From Closterium sp. Naga37s-1 (taxonomy: Eukaryota; Streptophyta; Zygnematophyceae; Desmidiales; Closteriaceae), in the NCBI GenBank assembly GCA_947471745.1, contig CANJKZ010000117.1:851001-915000 (forward strand): a stretch of 64,000 nt of DNA. Direction: 5' to 3'. Within the stretch, counting starts at the first letter, position 1. Each line of letters starts with the position of its first letter. Positions 1 through 10,110 of this stretch are shown here, piece by piece. The notes beneath the pieces are model-generated. The model was given only the letters and a program-made list of their open reading frames with translations. It searched no databases and was not told the DNA's origin. The translations under genes were made by a program, and so were the position numbers.

Positions 1-3000
1 ACAGGGGAGCGCGGTACGGATCTGAAGCTGCTGGAGAGGAGCAACATTGTTGTGAGCACTCCCGAGCGATGGGACCAGCTGAGTCGGCGGTGGAAGCAGA
101 GGCGGGCCGTGCAGCAGGTGAGGGGTGAACTGGTGGTTAGTGTGGGGTGTGTGGGTGTGATTCAGGTGTGGCATGTGTGAGGCTGCTGGTAAGTGATGGG
201 TGTGTGTCTGAAGCTGACAGGTTAGAGTGGGACGGATCTGAAGCTGCTGGAGAGGAGCAGCATTGTTGTGAGCACTCCGGAGCGGTGGGACCAGCTGAGC
301 CGACGATGGAAGCAGAGGCGCGACGTGCAGCAGGTGAGGAAGGAATCTTTGGCTTGTGGCTGCCTTGCCAGCGTATTTGCTTTGGTCAGCAGGTACAGAC
401 TGCTGGAGAGACGCAGTGCAGCAGCAGCAGGTGAGGGAGTGGCATGTTGGGTTTTGACTCCCATACGGTCTGTTGGCAGCACAGAAGTGGTTTCTGGCAG
501 AAAGTCGGCCGGGCCCACCCACAGGGGTATGGCGCATGCAGGTGGAGCAGGTGATGATGCAGCAGGTGTTGCAGCAGGTGATGCAGCAGGTGATGCAGCA
601 GGTGTTGCAGCAGGTGTTGCAGCAGGTGTTGCAGCAGGTGATGCAGCAGGTGATGCGGCTTTGTGCTCGAAGTCAATGTGATCTCCTCCTACCCTCCGTT
701 CTCTTCCCCGTTCCCTCTATCCAATGCCCCACCCCAGGTGGACCTGTTCATAGTGGACGAATTGCATCTCATCGGAGGTCACAATGGCTCCATTCTAGAA
801 GTCATCACCTCCTTCCTTACCCTTTCCCACCGATCTCCACAGGTGGACCTGTTCATAGTGGACGAATTGCATCTCATCGGCGGCCACAATGGCTCCATCC
901 TAGAGGTCATCACCTCCCGCATGTGCTACATCAGCTCTCAGTCCCTCCTCTCCTCATTCTCCCGTTTTGCGTGCTGCCTTCCTCTCCTCCTCTATCCTCT
1001 GCTTCCACCCCACCACAGGTGGACCTCTTTATAGTGGACGAGCTTCACCTGATCGGAGGCCACAACGGCTCCATCCTCGAAGTCATCACCTCCTTCCTTA
1101 CCCCTTCCCACCGATCTCCATCCACAGGTGGACCTCTTTATAGTGGACGAACTTCACTTGATTGGCGGTCACAACGGCTCCATTCTCGAGGTCATCACCT
1201 CCCGCATGCGCTACATAAGCTCCCAATCCGCAGCATCCGCAGCGGCAGGGGGCGGGCTGGGGGCGTCCGGAGGGGCAAACAGCCAGCAGGCGGCAGGGGG
1301 GCACAGGATCCGCATTGTGGCGCTGGCGGCGGCGCTGGCGAATGCGAGGGATCTGGGCGAGTGGGTGGGGGCGAGCTCCCACGGGCTCTTCAACTTCTCC
1401 CCCGCTGTGCGCCCCGTGCCTTTAGAGATTCACATCCAGGGGTTCGATGTGTCCAACTTCGATGCGCGCATGCAGGTGAGTGTGGGTGGGTGGAGATGGG
1501 TGGGGATGGGTGGGCGGCTGTGGGAGGTTGCAGGTGGGTGGGAGGGTGTGAAAGTGCTAGGGTGCGTGGAAGGGGGATGCTTGCCGGAAGGGATTCACAG
1601 TCAGGGCGTTGATGTCTCCATCTTTGATGCGCGCATGCAGGTGAGTGTGTGGGTGGGAGGATGGGTGTGAATGGGTGGGAGTATCAGGGTGCGTGCAAGG
1701 GGGTGTGTGCGCCCGGTGCCCCTGGAGATTCACATTCGGGGCGTTGATGTCTCCATCTTTGATGCGCGCATGCAGGTGGGTGAGTGGGTGGGAGTGTGGT
1801 TAAGTGTGAGTGCGTACGAGAATCTCAGTGTGTTAGTTGGAGTGGCAGGAAGTGTGTTAGGCCATGACTAAGCCGGCCTACACAGCCATGATGAACCACA
1901 CCGCTCGCTCCAGCAAGGAGTCATTGCTGTGCTGCCCCACTCTCCCATATCCTTCTCAACCTGCTTGCATCCCTTTCCGCTGCTCATTCGCCCCTTCCCT
2001 CTCCTCCCCTCTACCAGGCCATGACCAAGCCGGCCTACACGGCAATAATGAGCCACAGTGCTCGCTCCAGCTAGGAGTCCCATTGTGCTGCCCACTCTCA
2101 CTCCACCTTCCCAACCTGCTAACATCCCTTTCTCCCCTCCCTCTGCACCCCCACCAGGCCATGACCAAGCCGGCCTACACGGCAATAATGAGCCACACCG
2201 CTCGCTCCAGCAAGCTTGGTGCTGATCAGTGAACCCCCCCTTCTGCCCCACTCACCCGCCTCACCTCCTCATGTCATCCTACTCTCCCTATCCTCCCCAA
2301 CCTCCCACCTTCCCCCCAGGCCATGACCAAGCCGGCCTACACGGCCATAATGAACCACACCGCTCGCTCCAGCAAGGAGTTGGGGCCGATGGATGATCCT
2401 CGTTTTCTGCCTCACACCCCTGTCTGTCTGTGCTCCTCTACCTCCTTCCCCAGGCCATGACCAAGCCGGCCTACACGGCCATAATGAACCACACCGCTCG
2501 CTCCAGCAAGCCCGCGCTCGTCTTCGTCCCCACCCGCAAGCACGCGCGCCTCACCGCCCTCGACCTCTGCGCTTTCGCTGCCGGGGACGCCGGCGCCACT
2601 CTCGCTGCCGCTGCCAACGCCGACGCGTCTTCCGGAGCTGCTGATGGGACCTCGGCAGCGGCTCTGGCGGCTGCTTCTCCGTTTCTGCACTGTGGGGAGG
2701 GGGACTTGGCGCCGTTTCTGGCGCGGGTGAAGGACGAGGGGCTGCGGCACGGGCTGACGTTTGGAGTGGCGTATCTGCACGAGGGGTTGAGTGCGGTGGA
2801 GCAGGAGGTGGTGCGCCAGCTGTTCACTGCAGGGGCTATCCAGGTGGGTCCGCTTCTCTCTTTCAGCCTCTTTTCCTCTCTTATTCAGGTGGGTCTCATG
2901 GGAATCCTCTGCTGTAGGTTTAGTGGCTGCAGCGTCACCGTTTCTGCGCTGTGGGGAGGGGGACTTGGCGCCGTTTCTGGCGCGGGTCATCATGGGCTCG

Positions 3001-6000
3001 CAATACTGCCCCGCCTTGACTCACGCCCTGTGCCTCCGCTCCTTTCCTCCCTGCCCTCCCTGCCCGCCCTGCCGCATGCCCCCTGCCCTGTGCCCCTGTC
3101 CCGTTCTCCCTACTCTCCCTCCCTCTCCTTCCAGGTCTGTGTGGCAGTGAGCTCCCTCTGCTGGTCCATATTCCCCGCCAACCTGGTTGTCATCATGGGC
3201 ACGCAGTACTATGACGCCAGGGGAGGGGGAGGCGGGTCTGGGGGAGGCGCATCTGCCGTCGCGGGTGGCAGCGGGGGCGGCAGGGTGGATTACCCAGTCA
3301 CTGACCTCCTGCAGATGATGGGTCGAGCCTCCAGGCCTGGTGAGTGGGTGCGAAGTGGTGTGGTGCAGTGCGGTGCGGTGCAGTGTATGCATTCTCCCTG
3401 CTTCTCCCCCTTTTCCACCCTTCTCCACCCATCTCCCCCCTTCACCACCCTTCTCCACCCTTTTCCACCCTGTTCTCCTTCCCTGTCGCCCCCTTCACCA
3501 CCCTTCTCCACCCTTTTCCACCCTCTTCTCCCTCCCTGTCGCCCTTTTTCCATACCACCACTCCATATCTGCCCTCTATTGCAGGCCTTGACGACGCTGG
3601 TCGCTGTGTCATCTTCTGCCACTCGGCCCGCAAGGAGTATTACAAGAAGTTCCTGCTCGAACCGCTCCCCGTCGAATCCCACCTCGACCAACACCTTCAT
3701 GATCCCCTGAATGCCGAAGTGGTCGTGCGTACGGTGGAGAACAAGCAGGACGCAGTGGACTACCTCACCTGGTCCTTCCTCTACCGCCGCCTCACCCAAA
3801 ACCCCAACTACTACAACCTCACCGGGGTTTCCCATCGCCACCTCAGCGATCACCTCTCGGAGCTCGTGGAAACCACCCTTTCTGACTTGGAAGCTTCCAA
3901 GTGTGTCGCGATAGAGGATGACATGGACCTCTCTCCTCTCAACCTCGGCATGATCGCTGCGTATTACTATATTTCCTACACCACCATCGAGGCGTTTTCG
4001 GGGTCGCTGGCGCCCAAGACGCGCCTCAAGGGGCTGATCGAGGTGGTGGCGAGTGCGAGCGAGTATGGCGAGCTGCCCATGCGGCCGGGGGAGGAGGAGC
4101 AGGTGCGCAAGATGCTGCACCACCAGCGCTTCGGGGTGGAGAAGCCCAATCTGTCGGACCCTCGCCTGAAGGCCAACGTGCTGCTGCAGGTGGGTGAATG
4201 GGGCGCGTGGGTGGTGGGTGGTGGGTGGTGCGTGGGCGGTGGGTGGTGGATGGTGGTGTGAAAAAAGGAAGTGAACATTAACTTCATTATTGAAGGAAGT
4301 GGGCATACATAGTTTGCAAGAGAAAGTTGGAAGGGAAAAGGGGGAAGGCAACATTTGGTGAATTGGGCCAAACTATGGCCCATTGGGTTGGGTTGGCAAC
4401 ACTTGGTGAAGTGTTGCTAACCTTTGGCCCAATGGGTTGGGTTGGCAACATTCCCCAAATGTTGCCACCCTAAGGACCATGGGTTGCGTTTGGGGGCTCC
4501 ATCACAATTGGGTTGGATTGGCACCCCAACATGCAACGCTACGCCCAAAGTTGGGTGTAGTCCCAACCCAACTGTACACCACACTTGGTGTACAGTCACA
4601 AAAGACTTAGCATGCTAGAATATAATTCTAACAGGTGGGTGGTGGGTGGGTGGATGCTGGGTATTTTTTCTCTCTCCGTCTCTTTTCTCCTGCCCGTCCA
4701 CCATCTTCTCTTCCCCCCTCAAACCACCCTCCCCACCGCCCCCTCTCTCCCCCCACCAGGCACACTTTGCCCGCCACGTGGTCACGGGCCCTCTGGCGCA
4801 GGACCAGCGCGCGGTGCTGATGGAAGCTTCCAGGCTGCTGCAGGCCATGGTGGACGTGCTCTCCAGCTCCGGCTGGCTCTCCCCCGCCCTCGCTGCCATG
4901 GAGCTCAGCCAGATGGTCACGCAGGTGAGGGGATGGGGATGCAGGTGGGATGCAAGTGGGTGTCATTGTTTTTACCCCTTCTCGCCTTGCGCTCCCCCTC
5001 TCCGGCTCCGGATGGCTCTCGCCCGCCCTCATTGCCATGCTATGTTGAGATAGACGCTCAGGTAGGGTAGCGCAGCGTCCAGACGGAGGCCGAGACGCAG
5101 GACGCTTGGCTCATTGTTTTTCGGGCTGACGCGAAATTGACATTCGCGATTTCGACGCATGTCAATGTCGCGAAATTTGAACCCCCCCCAACCTACATCG
5201 ACCACTGAAAGCATCCCCCCCAACTAAAAATCCAACCCCCCCCAACCAAATTTGCAACCCCAATGCACTAAACCGCACTGGATTTAGAACATCCAATTAA
5301 TGTGGCCCACCACCACCACATGCATTTGTGCTCCTTTACTCTAGGTTCTCTCAAATTTCTTTCAAAAACCCTAGAGGTTTAACCTAAGTTTATCTTCGAA
5401 GTTAAAGATTCCGCCATGGCTCTTTCTTCTTCTAGCTCCTCCCATTCCGATCATGATGTAGCCGTCGCCGAGGGTAGTACCGCACGCACATCTACGGAGG
5501 AAGGGACGGAGTTCTCGGGAAGCCCTAATCACTTTGTTTACACGCATTACTTTTTCTTCAACGATCCGAAGAAGAAGGTGAATCAAACGAAGTGTCGCTG
5601 CTGCGAGAAGACGTTGAGCGCTATGTCACACCGGTCACCTCGCTGAATGGAACGACCCGAACATTCGCCGGGAGATAGAGCTTTGCCCGAAGGTACCGAA
5701 GATCGTTTTCCACTCCATTCGCGACATGAAGGAGGGGAAGCTTGCTGCGCGCAAGGAGAAAGAAGGGGCGACGCATGCAACGATCAGTGCAGTAAGCGGC
5801 AAGAGCGCGGGGCCGAAATCGAATCGCGGGAGGATGGAGGACCTTTATGGAGAGGAGGGACTCTCGGCGAAGCGTCCGGCCGCACGCGCATCCCCTGCCA
5901 TGGAGCTCACATATGGTCTTCGCGGGGATGCGCATGGCGGAGAATTAAAGGGACTACATCGGAGGAGTCGGGCTGCAGGAGTGTCGCAAGCGGATTGAGA

Positions 6001-8942
6001 AGGGGTTTGCGTCTGTTACCAAGACGTAGAAGGAGACGGGCGTGACGATCGCCAACGACATGATGACAGACACGAGCGGGCGCGCGTGGATGAATATTCT
6101 GTGCATCAACGACAATGGTGATGTGTTCTCCGAGGCGGTTGACTGTCGCATGGACATCAAGAGTGGTGCTTACGTTGTCAGCATCATGCGGTCGATGATC
6201 AAGAAGATCGAGTCGGCAAACGTCGTCGCGTTTTGCATGGACGGCGGCAGCAACTACGGTCGCGTATCGAGTTTGTCCCCTGCACCATCCACGTGGTGGA
6301 TTTTCTGATGGAGGACATCGGCAAGATGAAGTGAGCGCAGGTTGTGGTCGACCGAGCGAACGATCTTATCACATTCCTCCGCATCCACCAGTAATCGCAC
6401 GCCTTCCTGCGCAGTCCCGAGCTGCAGGGCAAGAAGGCGCTGCATGCGCTGCGACCGACATGCACGTGTTTTGGGTCGCAGAACATCGCAGAACTCGTCT
6501 TTGCGAGCTTCGCCCGCAGTTGATGTAGATGGTGGTGCACGACGTCTTCAAGGATTGGGCGGGTGGGGCGTGGTGGAAGGGGTTGGAGTTTTTTGTGAAG
6601 GTCATGGAGCTGCCGATCATGGCGATGAGGAGGACGGATTCAGCAGCGAAGGGGATGATGGGAGTGATGTATGACCTCATTCTGAGCTGACGGAGGACAT
6701 GACGAACCTGCTGGAGGGTGATGGGTGTCGACTGAAGGAGGAGGAGAAGGGGGAGGTGCAGGGAATCTTGCAGAGTCGGTGAGACAACAGCTTGGCTTGT
6801 GCCCTCCACGTGGCTGGTCGGATTCTTAATCCGACCAGCCAGGTGGAAGGGATTTTCCTTAGGGATCCCAAGTGCACCAGGGTGATGAAGGCGTGGCTGA
6901 CTCGCTCGAAGAAGTACTGGAAGAAGTTGAAGAAGGGTTCGTCCAAGAGTTTGCAGGAGAGGATGCTAACGTACATCAACCGTGAGGGGAGTTTCGGGAC
7001 GGAGGAGGCGACGACAGGCCGAGAGGACCTGTAGGAGGGGAAGGGGGACATGTTGGCGGGGTGGCAGTATCACGGTTGGGAGATTGCCTACCTGGCAGGC
7101 CTTGCGCGCCGTGTGTTGTCCCAACCCGTTTCTGTCACCTCGTGCTTGCGGAACTGGGCTGCTTGGGATTGCGTGCACACGGCGTGCAGGAACAGGCTCG
7201 GGTCGGAGAAGGTGCGCGACCTTGTGTTCGTTGTGCACAAGGCTTAGTGGAGAGGGAAGGAAGAGGGGGGGGTTGTGGAGGGAACATTCCCACCCCCCCC
7301 CCCTCCCTCCCCGAGGGGTACAAGTTGAAGGAGGATGGGGAGTTGGAGGTGGATGAGTACGAGATGGAGGGCGAGAAGGAAGGCGAGAATGAGGGCGAGA
7401 TGGAGTGATTGCTGCAGTATGCTAATTGCTAGAATGATCCATTAAACACTTTACCATTTGTGACATGTGGGAGAAATTATTATGGGAAAACATTGCTCAT
7501 GTGTGTGCTATGTCCATTTCCCCCACCTCCCCCTGCCCTATATAACCTTTTTAGCCTGCCCGAGCGTTTTTTTCCTTGACCGGCCCTGCGTCCTTTTAGC
7601 TTCTCGGAAACTCACAATATTGTGTCCTGCGTCTGGACGCTAGCGTCTAAGACACAGGACGTGTCTTTCCCAACATAGCTGCCATGGAGCTCACCCAGAT
7701 GGTCATGCACGTGAGTGCATTGCAAGCATGGTGCACGCTGATTTGTGAGCAATGTACCCCCTCTCGCCTTGCTCTGCTCCTCTCCACCTCCGGCTGGCTC
7801 TCCCGGGCCCTCGCTGCCATGGAGCTCACCGAGATGGTCATGCAGGTGAGGTGTTGGGGATGCAGGTGAGGTGACAAGACTTGTGTGTTTGTGAAACAGC
7901 GTGATGGTCCCAATACCCCCTCTCCAGCCCCAGGGTATATGGAGGATGAATCTGTCTCTGTCGCCGCTGCTTTTTCCCCCTGGTGAAATCACCCTGCTTT
8001 TTCTTCTCCATCCCCAAACCAAATCTTTCTTTCCCCCTTTCCCTCTCCAGGGTCTGTGGGAGAAGGATTCCCCGCTGCTACAGCTGCCCCATTTCACCAA
8101 GGAGCTAGCTGCCAAGTTCACGAGCAAGAGAATCGAATCTGTATCCGATCTCGTGGATATGGACGACGACGAGCGGGCGGCGGCGCTCGGCATGACTGAG
8201 GAGCAGCTGTCTGACGTGGCGCGCGTGTGCAACCGATTCCCATCAATCGATCTCAACTACGAGCTGATCAACGGCCAGGATGTGGCGGCTGGGGAGAACG
8301 TGATGATGCAGGTGGGTTTCTGCTAAATCGGTAGCGATACATGCGAGATAATTGGGGGCTTCTGAGTTAGAAAAAAAAAAAAAAAAAAAAAAAAACAACA
8401 ACAACAACAACAACAACAGGAAATCTAAATACATGCTTGGCCTCTACCCTTGGTGCTCCCCTTGTCCGCCGTTGTAGTTCTTCCTGGTCTCCTCCAGTCG
8501 CCTCTATTAGCCTCTTCCCACCTCTATCCCTTCTCTATCCCATCTCTATCCCCACCACCATCCCACCTCCATTTATACCCTCACCTTTATCCACCTATTA
8601 CCCCTCAACCCCCAGGTGACCCTCGAGAGGGACATCGAGTCCGGGCAGGAGCTAGGTCCGGTGGACGCCCCGCGCTTCCCCAAGCCTAAGGACGAGGGTT
8701 GGTGGCTTGTGGTTGGGGATCCGAAGACCAATCAGCTCCTGGCAATCAAGCGAACTGCGCTGCAGAGGAAAGCGAAGGTCAAGCTTGAATTTGCAGCTCC
8801 AGGAGGCGAAGGGGAGAAGGGTGGTGGTGAGGGGAAGAGGGATCTGATGCTGTATTTCATGTGTGACTCGTACTTAGGGTGCGATCAGGAGTACGAGTTC
8901 AGTCTGAATGTGGAAGGGAAGGTGATGGATGAGGAGGATTAG
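1..8942 (+). CDS. BRR2: BRR2-type spliceosomal RNA helicase, 3' part of gene (partial)
   Basis: Ski2-like helicase of the U5 snRNP that unwinds U4/U6 in the nucleus during spliceosome activation. The window enters inside the C-terminal helicase cassette. The best exon chain is 1-117, 1128-1475, 2454-2843, 3135-3339, 3585-4189, 4760-4924, 8051-8311 and 8616-8942 (TAG stop). All introns have GT-AG ends and the phases join, giving 805 residues. Seen in order: a DELH box (motif II), [31 protein letters not shown] (motif VI), a winged-helix stretch, a Sec63-type helical region ([20 protein letters not shown]), an HLH ([13 protein letters not shown]), and a final Ig-like domain with [11 protein letters not shown]. 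This order and the conserved blocks match plant BRR2. Two Gly/Ala/Ser insertions (about 1231-1302 and 3223-3285) are lineage-specific. The introns hold many partial exon copies and one hAT element. The family call is very secure; which exon copies are used in mRNA is inferred. Confidence 0.95.
229..333 (+). repeat. Partial copy of the BRR2 exon 1-117 (donor-edge echo)
   Basis: Near-identical copy of the last about 105 bases of the exon at 1-117, again ending in CAG followed by the donor GTGAGG. It encodes [19 protein letters not shown] and onward. An AG precedes it at 219-220, so it could be spliced as an alternative exon, but it lacks the upstream part. A more decayed third copy (CTGCTGGAGAGACGCAG to GTGAGG) lies at about 398-435. 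Confidence 0.85.
545..655 (+). repeat. 12-bp minisatellite GCAGCAGGTGWT, derived from a splice junction
   Basis: About nine units of GCAGCAGGTGAT/GCAGCAGGTGTT in tandem. The unit matches the exon end plus donor of the neighbouring exon (GTGCAGCAG|GTGA), so it looks like an expansion of that junction inside the intron. Each unit keeps CAG|GTG, making a row of decoy donor sites. Confidence 0.8.
738..1093 (+). repeat. Three truncated copies of the DELH exon start (acceptor-edge echoes)
   Basis: Copies at 738-812, 843-941 and 1019-1093 of the beginning of the exon at 1128. Each follows a CAG acceptor and encodes [14 protein letters not shown] and onward. The first and third stop at the same base and are followed by the same spacer (TTCCTTACC to the next CAG), so the repeat unit is exon start plus spacer plus acceptor. 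Only the fourth copy (1128-1475) continues into the full exon. None of the three has a good donor. Confidence 0.9.
1591..1775 (+). repeat. Two copies of the exon end FDARMQ plus donor (donor-edge echoes)
   Basis: The exon 1128-1475 ends in a segment coding [10 protein letters not shown] followed by GTGAGTG. Two further copies, ending at 1640 and 1775, repeat this end ([16 protein letters not shown] and [21 protein letters not shown]) and its donor GTGAGTG/GTGGGTG. The intervening G-rich intron sequence is also copied. They lie in the intron directly downstream of the true donor. Confidence 0.88.
1861..2376 (+). repeat. Four truncated copies of the [10 protein letters not shown] exon start
   Basis: 57-base copies at 1861-1917, 2018-2074, 2158-2214 and 2320-2376, each right after an AG acceptor and a pyrimidine tract. 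They repeat the start of the true exon at 2454 ([19 protein letters not shown]). All four stop being homologous at the same codon and run into unrelated pyrimidine-rich sequence. Copy 2 has TAG in place of the last AAG. They lack donors and would act as decoy acceptors. Confidence 0.92.
2884..3025 (+). repeat. Chimeric echo of two consecutive BRR2 exons inside the intron between them
   Basis: In intron 2844-3134, bases about 2926-2988 repeat an interior part of the upstream exon (near 2668-2728, the [13 protein letters not shown] segment). They switch without a gap at CATCATGGGC to a diverged copy of the interior of the downstream exon (near 3191-3222, [11 protein letters not shown]). A short donor-like CAGGTGGGTC also recurs at 2887. 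It is a fusion of copied pieces from both flanking exons. Confidence 0.75.
4255..4635 (+). repeat. Intronic insertion with a duplicated hairpin unit
   Basis: AT-richer block inside the intron 4190-4759, bounded on both sides by GTGGGTGG-type intron sequence. It holds a two-fold direct repeat starting TGGCCCAWTGGGTTGGG (about 4373 and 4428), each copy with a small hairpin (GGCAACACTT/AAGTGTTGC and GGCAACATT/AATGTTGCC). No coding similarity is seen. It could be a small non-autonomous transposon, but no clear terminal repeats or target duplication were found. Confidence 0.4.
4985..5039 (+). repeat. Second copy of BRR2 exon end, left half (split by hAT)
   Basis: Diverged copy of the end of exon 4760-4924 ([11 protein letters not shown]). 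It is cut at 5039 by the hAT element and resumes at 7679 as [10 protein letters not shown] followed by a GT donor at 7712. A third copy, 7769-7845 ([19 protein letters not shown] plus GTGAGG), follows. All three end in a donor, so these are donor-edge echoes like those at 1591-1775. Confidence 0.85.
5040..7678 (+). mobile_element. Decayed hAT-superfamily DNA transposon in a BRR2 intron
   Basis: 2.64 kb element. The ends form an imperfect inverted repeat: the left begins CTATGTTGAGATAGACGC and the right, read inward, begins CTATGTTGGGAAAGACAC. Both carry AGCGTCCAGACG further in. It is flanked by an 8-bp target duplication, TTGCCATG (5032-5039) and CTGCCATG (7679-7686), with one mismatch. The 8-bp duplication and the transposase remnants are diagnostic of hAT. 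It sits inside an extra exon copy, so the true exons are untouched. It is on the same strand as the host gene. Confidence 0.88.
5416..7247 (+). pseudogene. hAT transposase remnant (BED finger, DUF659-like, dimerization domain)
   Basis: Broken transposase. 5416-5643 encodes an N-terminal piece with a BED-type zinc-finger pattern ([17 protein letters not shown]). About 5960-6310 encodes the DUF659-like catalytic region ([19 protein letters not shown], then [14 protein letters not shown]). 6792-7247 encodes the C-terminal hAT dimerization region ([20 protein letters not shown] and [14 protein letters not shown]). The pieces lie in different frames with several stops, for example TAG just before the KETGVTIAN segment, so no active enzyme can be made. 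The family is recognised from domain order; confidence is high for hAT, low for any finer class. Confidence 0.85.
7679..7845 (+). repeat. Right half of split exon copy and third exon-end copy
   Basis: 7679-7711 resumes the exon copy interrupted by the hAT element and is followed by a donor-like GTGAGTG. 7769-7845 is another copy of the same exon end, again followed by GTGAGG. The two units also share the CTCGCCTTGCTCTGCTCC-type lead-in seen at 4979, so intron sequence was copied with the exon edge. Confidence 0.8.
8369..8419 (+). repeat. A-tract followed by (CAA)n in last BRR2 intron
   Basis: About 26 adenines followed by eight CAA units inside the intron 8312-8615. It may be a simple-sequence expansion or the tail of an unrecognised retroposed fragment; no body was identified upstream. 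Confidence 0.7.
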
Positions 8943-9357
8943 GGTGGGAAGGGGGGGGGAGGCATGGTGCGTGGTAGGAGAGGGGGAGGAAGGAGCTACT
9001 CCTGTGGTTCAGGCGTGAGTGAGCTGCTGCAATCAGTTGTATGAGGTTGGGATTCAAGAGTGGAGGGTGCACCATGGAGGGTGGTATGGTATGGGACATG
9101 GAAGTAACCCCTCACTTGCAGAAACAACTCTGGTTTCACAGGATGGTAACAGGACTGGTAAGGTGGTGTGGCACGCCTGAGTCCCTTTGGGTGCGATCAG
9201 AATCAGGAGTCATTGGGTTGGGGTGGTAACTGATATTTTTGCTTTGTTAAATTTGCTGCAACTGGCAGCACCAAGTGTTTTTGTGAGGCTTGTTGACTTG
9301 AGTTTGCTGACGCTGCGGAGCTGTATTAGTAGTAATTTTCCTCTTATTGTCAAACTA
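8943..9357. other. BRR2 3' UTR and intergenic spacer
   Basis: Follows the BRR2 stop codon. No coding similarity is seen. The polyadenylation site cannot be placed from sequence alone. The stretch ends at the start of an LTR fragment at 9358. Confidence 0.5.
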
Positions 9358-9467
9358 TATGTTTGTGTTCTCTCTAGGCTATAGTGGGTTAGCCTACAAG
9401 GGGTACAACACTTTAGGGTTAGCCAACTCATTCATAGTTCATTCATTCCTGCACAGTTGTTTTGACA
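9358..9467 (+). mobile_element. Copia LTR fragment with primer site (110 bp)
   Basis: Starts TGTCAAACTATATG, contains the family block GGCTATAGTGGGTT...GGGTACAACACTTTAGGGTT, ends TTTTGACA, and is followed by a primer-binding-like TGGTATTCAGAGC. About 70 bases of leader remain before Copia-A begins at 9539. It is the 5' end of an older Copia element interrupted or replaced by Copia-A. Confidence 0.75.
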
Positions 9468-9785
9468 TGGTATTCAGAGCAGGAAGTCTGTTACCGTATA
9501 GTTCCGGCCAAAAGACCCGCCGGTAAGAAGGTCCCTCCTGTCAAATGTAATTCTATGCTTGTAGGCTACAGTGAGTAGCACAATAGGGAGTACAGTTGTT
9601 AGGGTTGCATATTTGTACTTCCACACTTTCTAGTTTCACCATTCCGTTGCATTCAGTTTCTGAGATGGTATCACGAGTGGGTTCGTTCCTAGCTAGCCTC
9701 CGCGCCCTCCGCGCCCTTCGCGCCATCCGCGCCCTTTTGCGCTCTACTGCCCTCCGCGCCCTCGCGCCCTCCGTGTTTGTTGCGC

Positions 9786-10110
9786 CCTTGCGCCCCTAGC
9801 CCGCGCCCCTTAGCGCGCCCCTTAGCGCGGCCCTCAGCCCGCCCCTCGTCGCGCCCCTTAGCGCGCCCCTTAGCGCGGCCCTCAGCCCGCCCCTCGTCGC
9901 GCCCCTTAGCGCGGCCCTTAGCGCGGCCCTCAGCCCGCCCCTCGTCGCGCCCCTTAGCGCGGCCCTCTGCCCGCCCCTTAGCGCGGCCCCTAACCCGCCC
10001 CTTAGCGCGGCCCTCAGCCCGCCCCTTAGCGCGGCCCTCAGCCCTCGCCCGTCGCGCCCCTTAGCGCGCCCCTTAGCGCGGCCCCTTAGCGCCCCTTCCA
10101 GCCGCCCCAC
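9786..10110 (+). repeat. Copia-A leader: GC-rich tandem repeat
   Basis: Array of CGCGCCCCTTAGCGCGGCCC-like units with CTCAGCCCGCCCCT variants, between the primer site and gag. Similar GC-rich, GCGCGC-rich leaders occupy the same place in Copia-B, Copia-C, Copia-D and in both TRIMs. Noncoding; apparent open frames here are artefacts of composition. Confidence 0.8.

Noticed and set aside
5040..5110. End of a Mutator-like element
   Set aside because: The 8-bp rather than 9-bp duplication, short imperfect ends, and BED, DUF659 and dimerization remnants favour hAT.
8611..8619. BRR2 last exon starting at the upstream CCCCAG
   Set aside because: The CAG at 8613-8615 gives the phase that joins QVTLERD with the preceding exon; other AGs break the frame.
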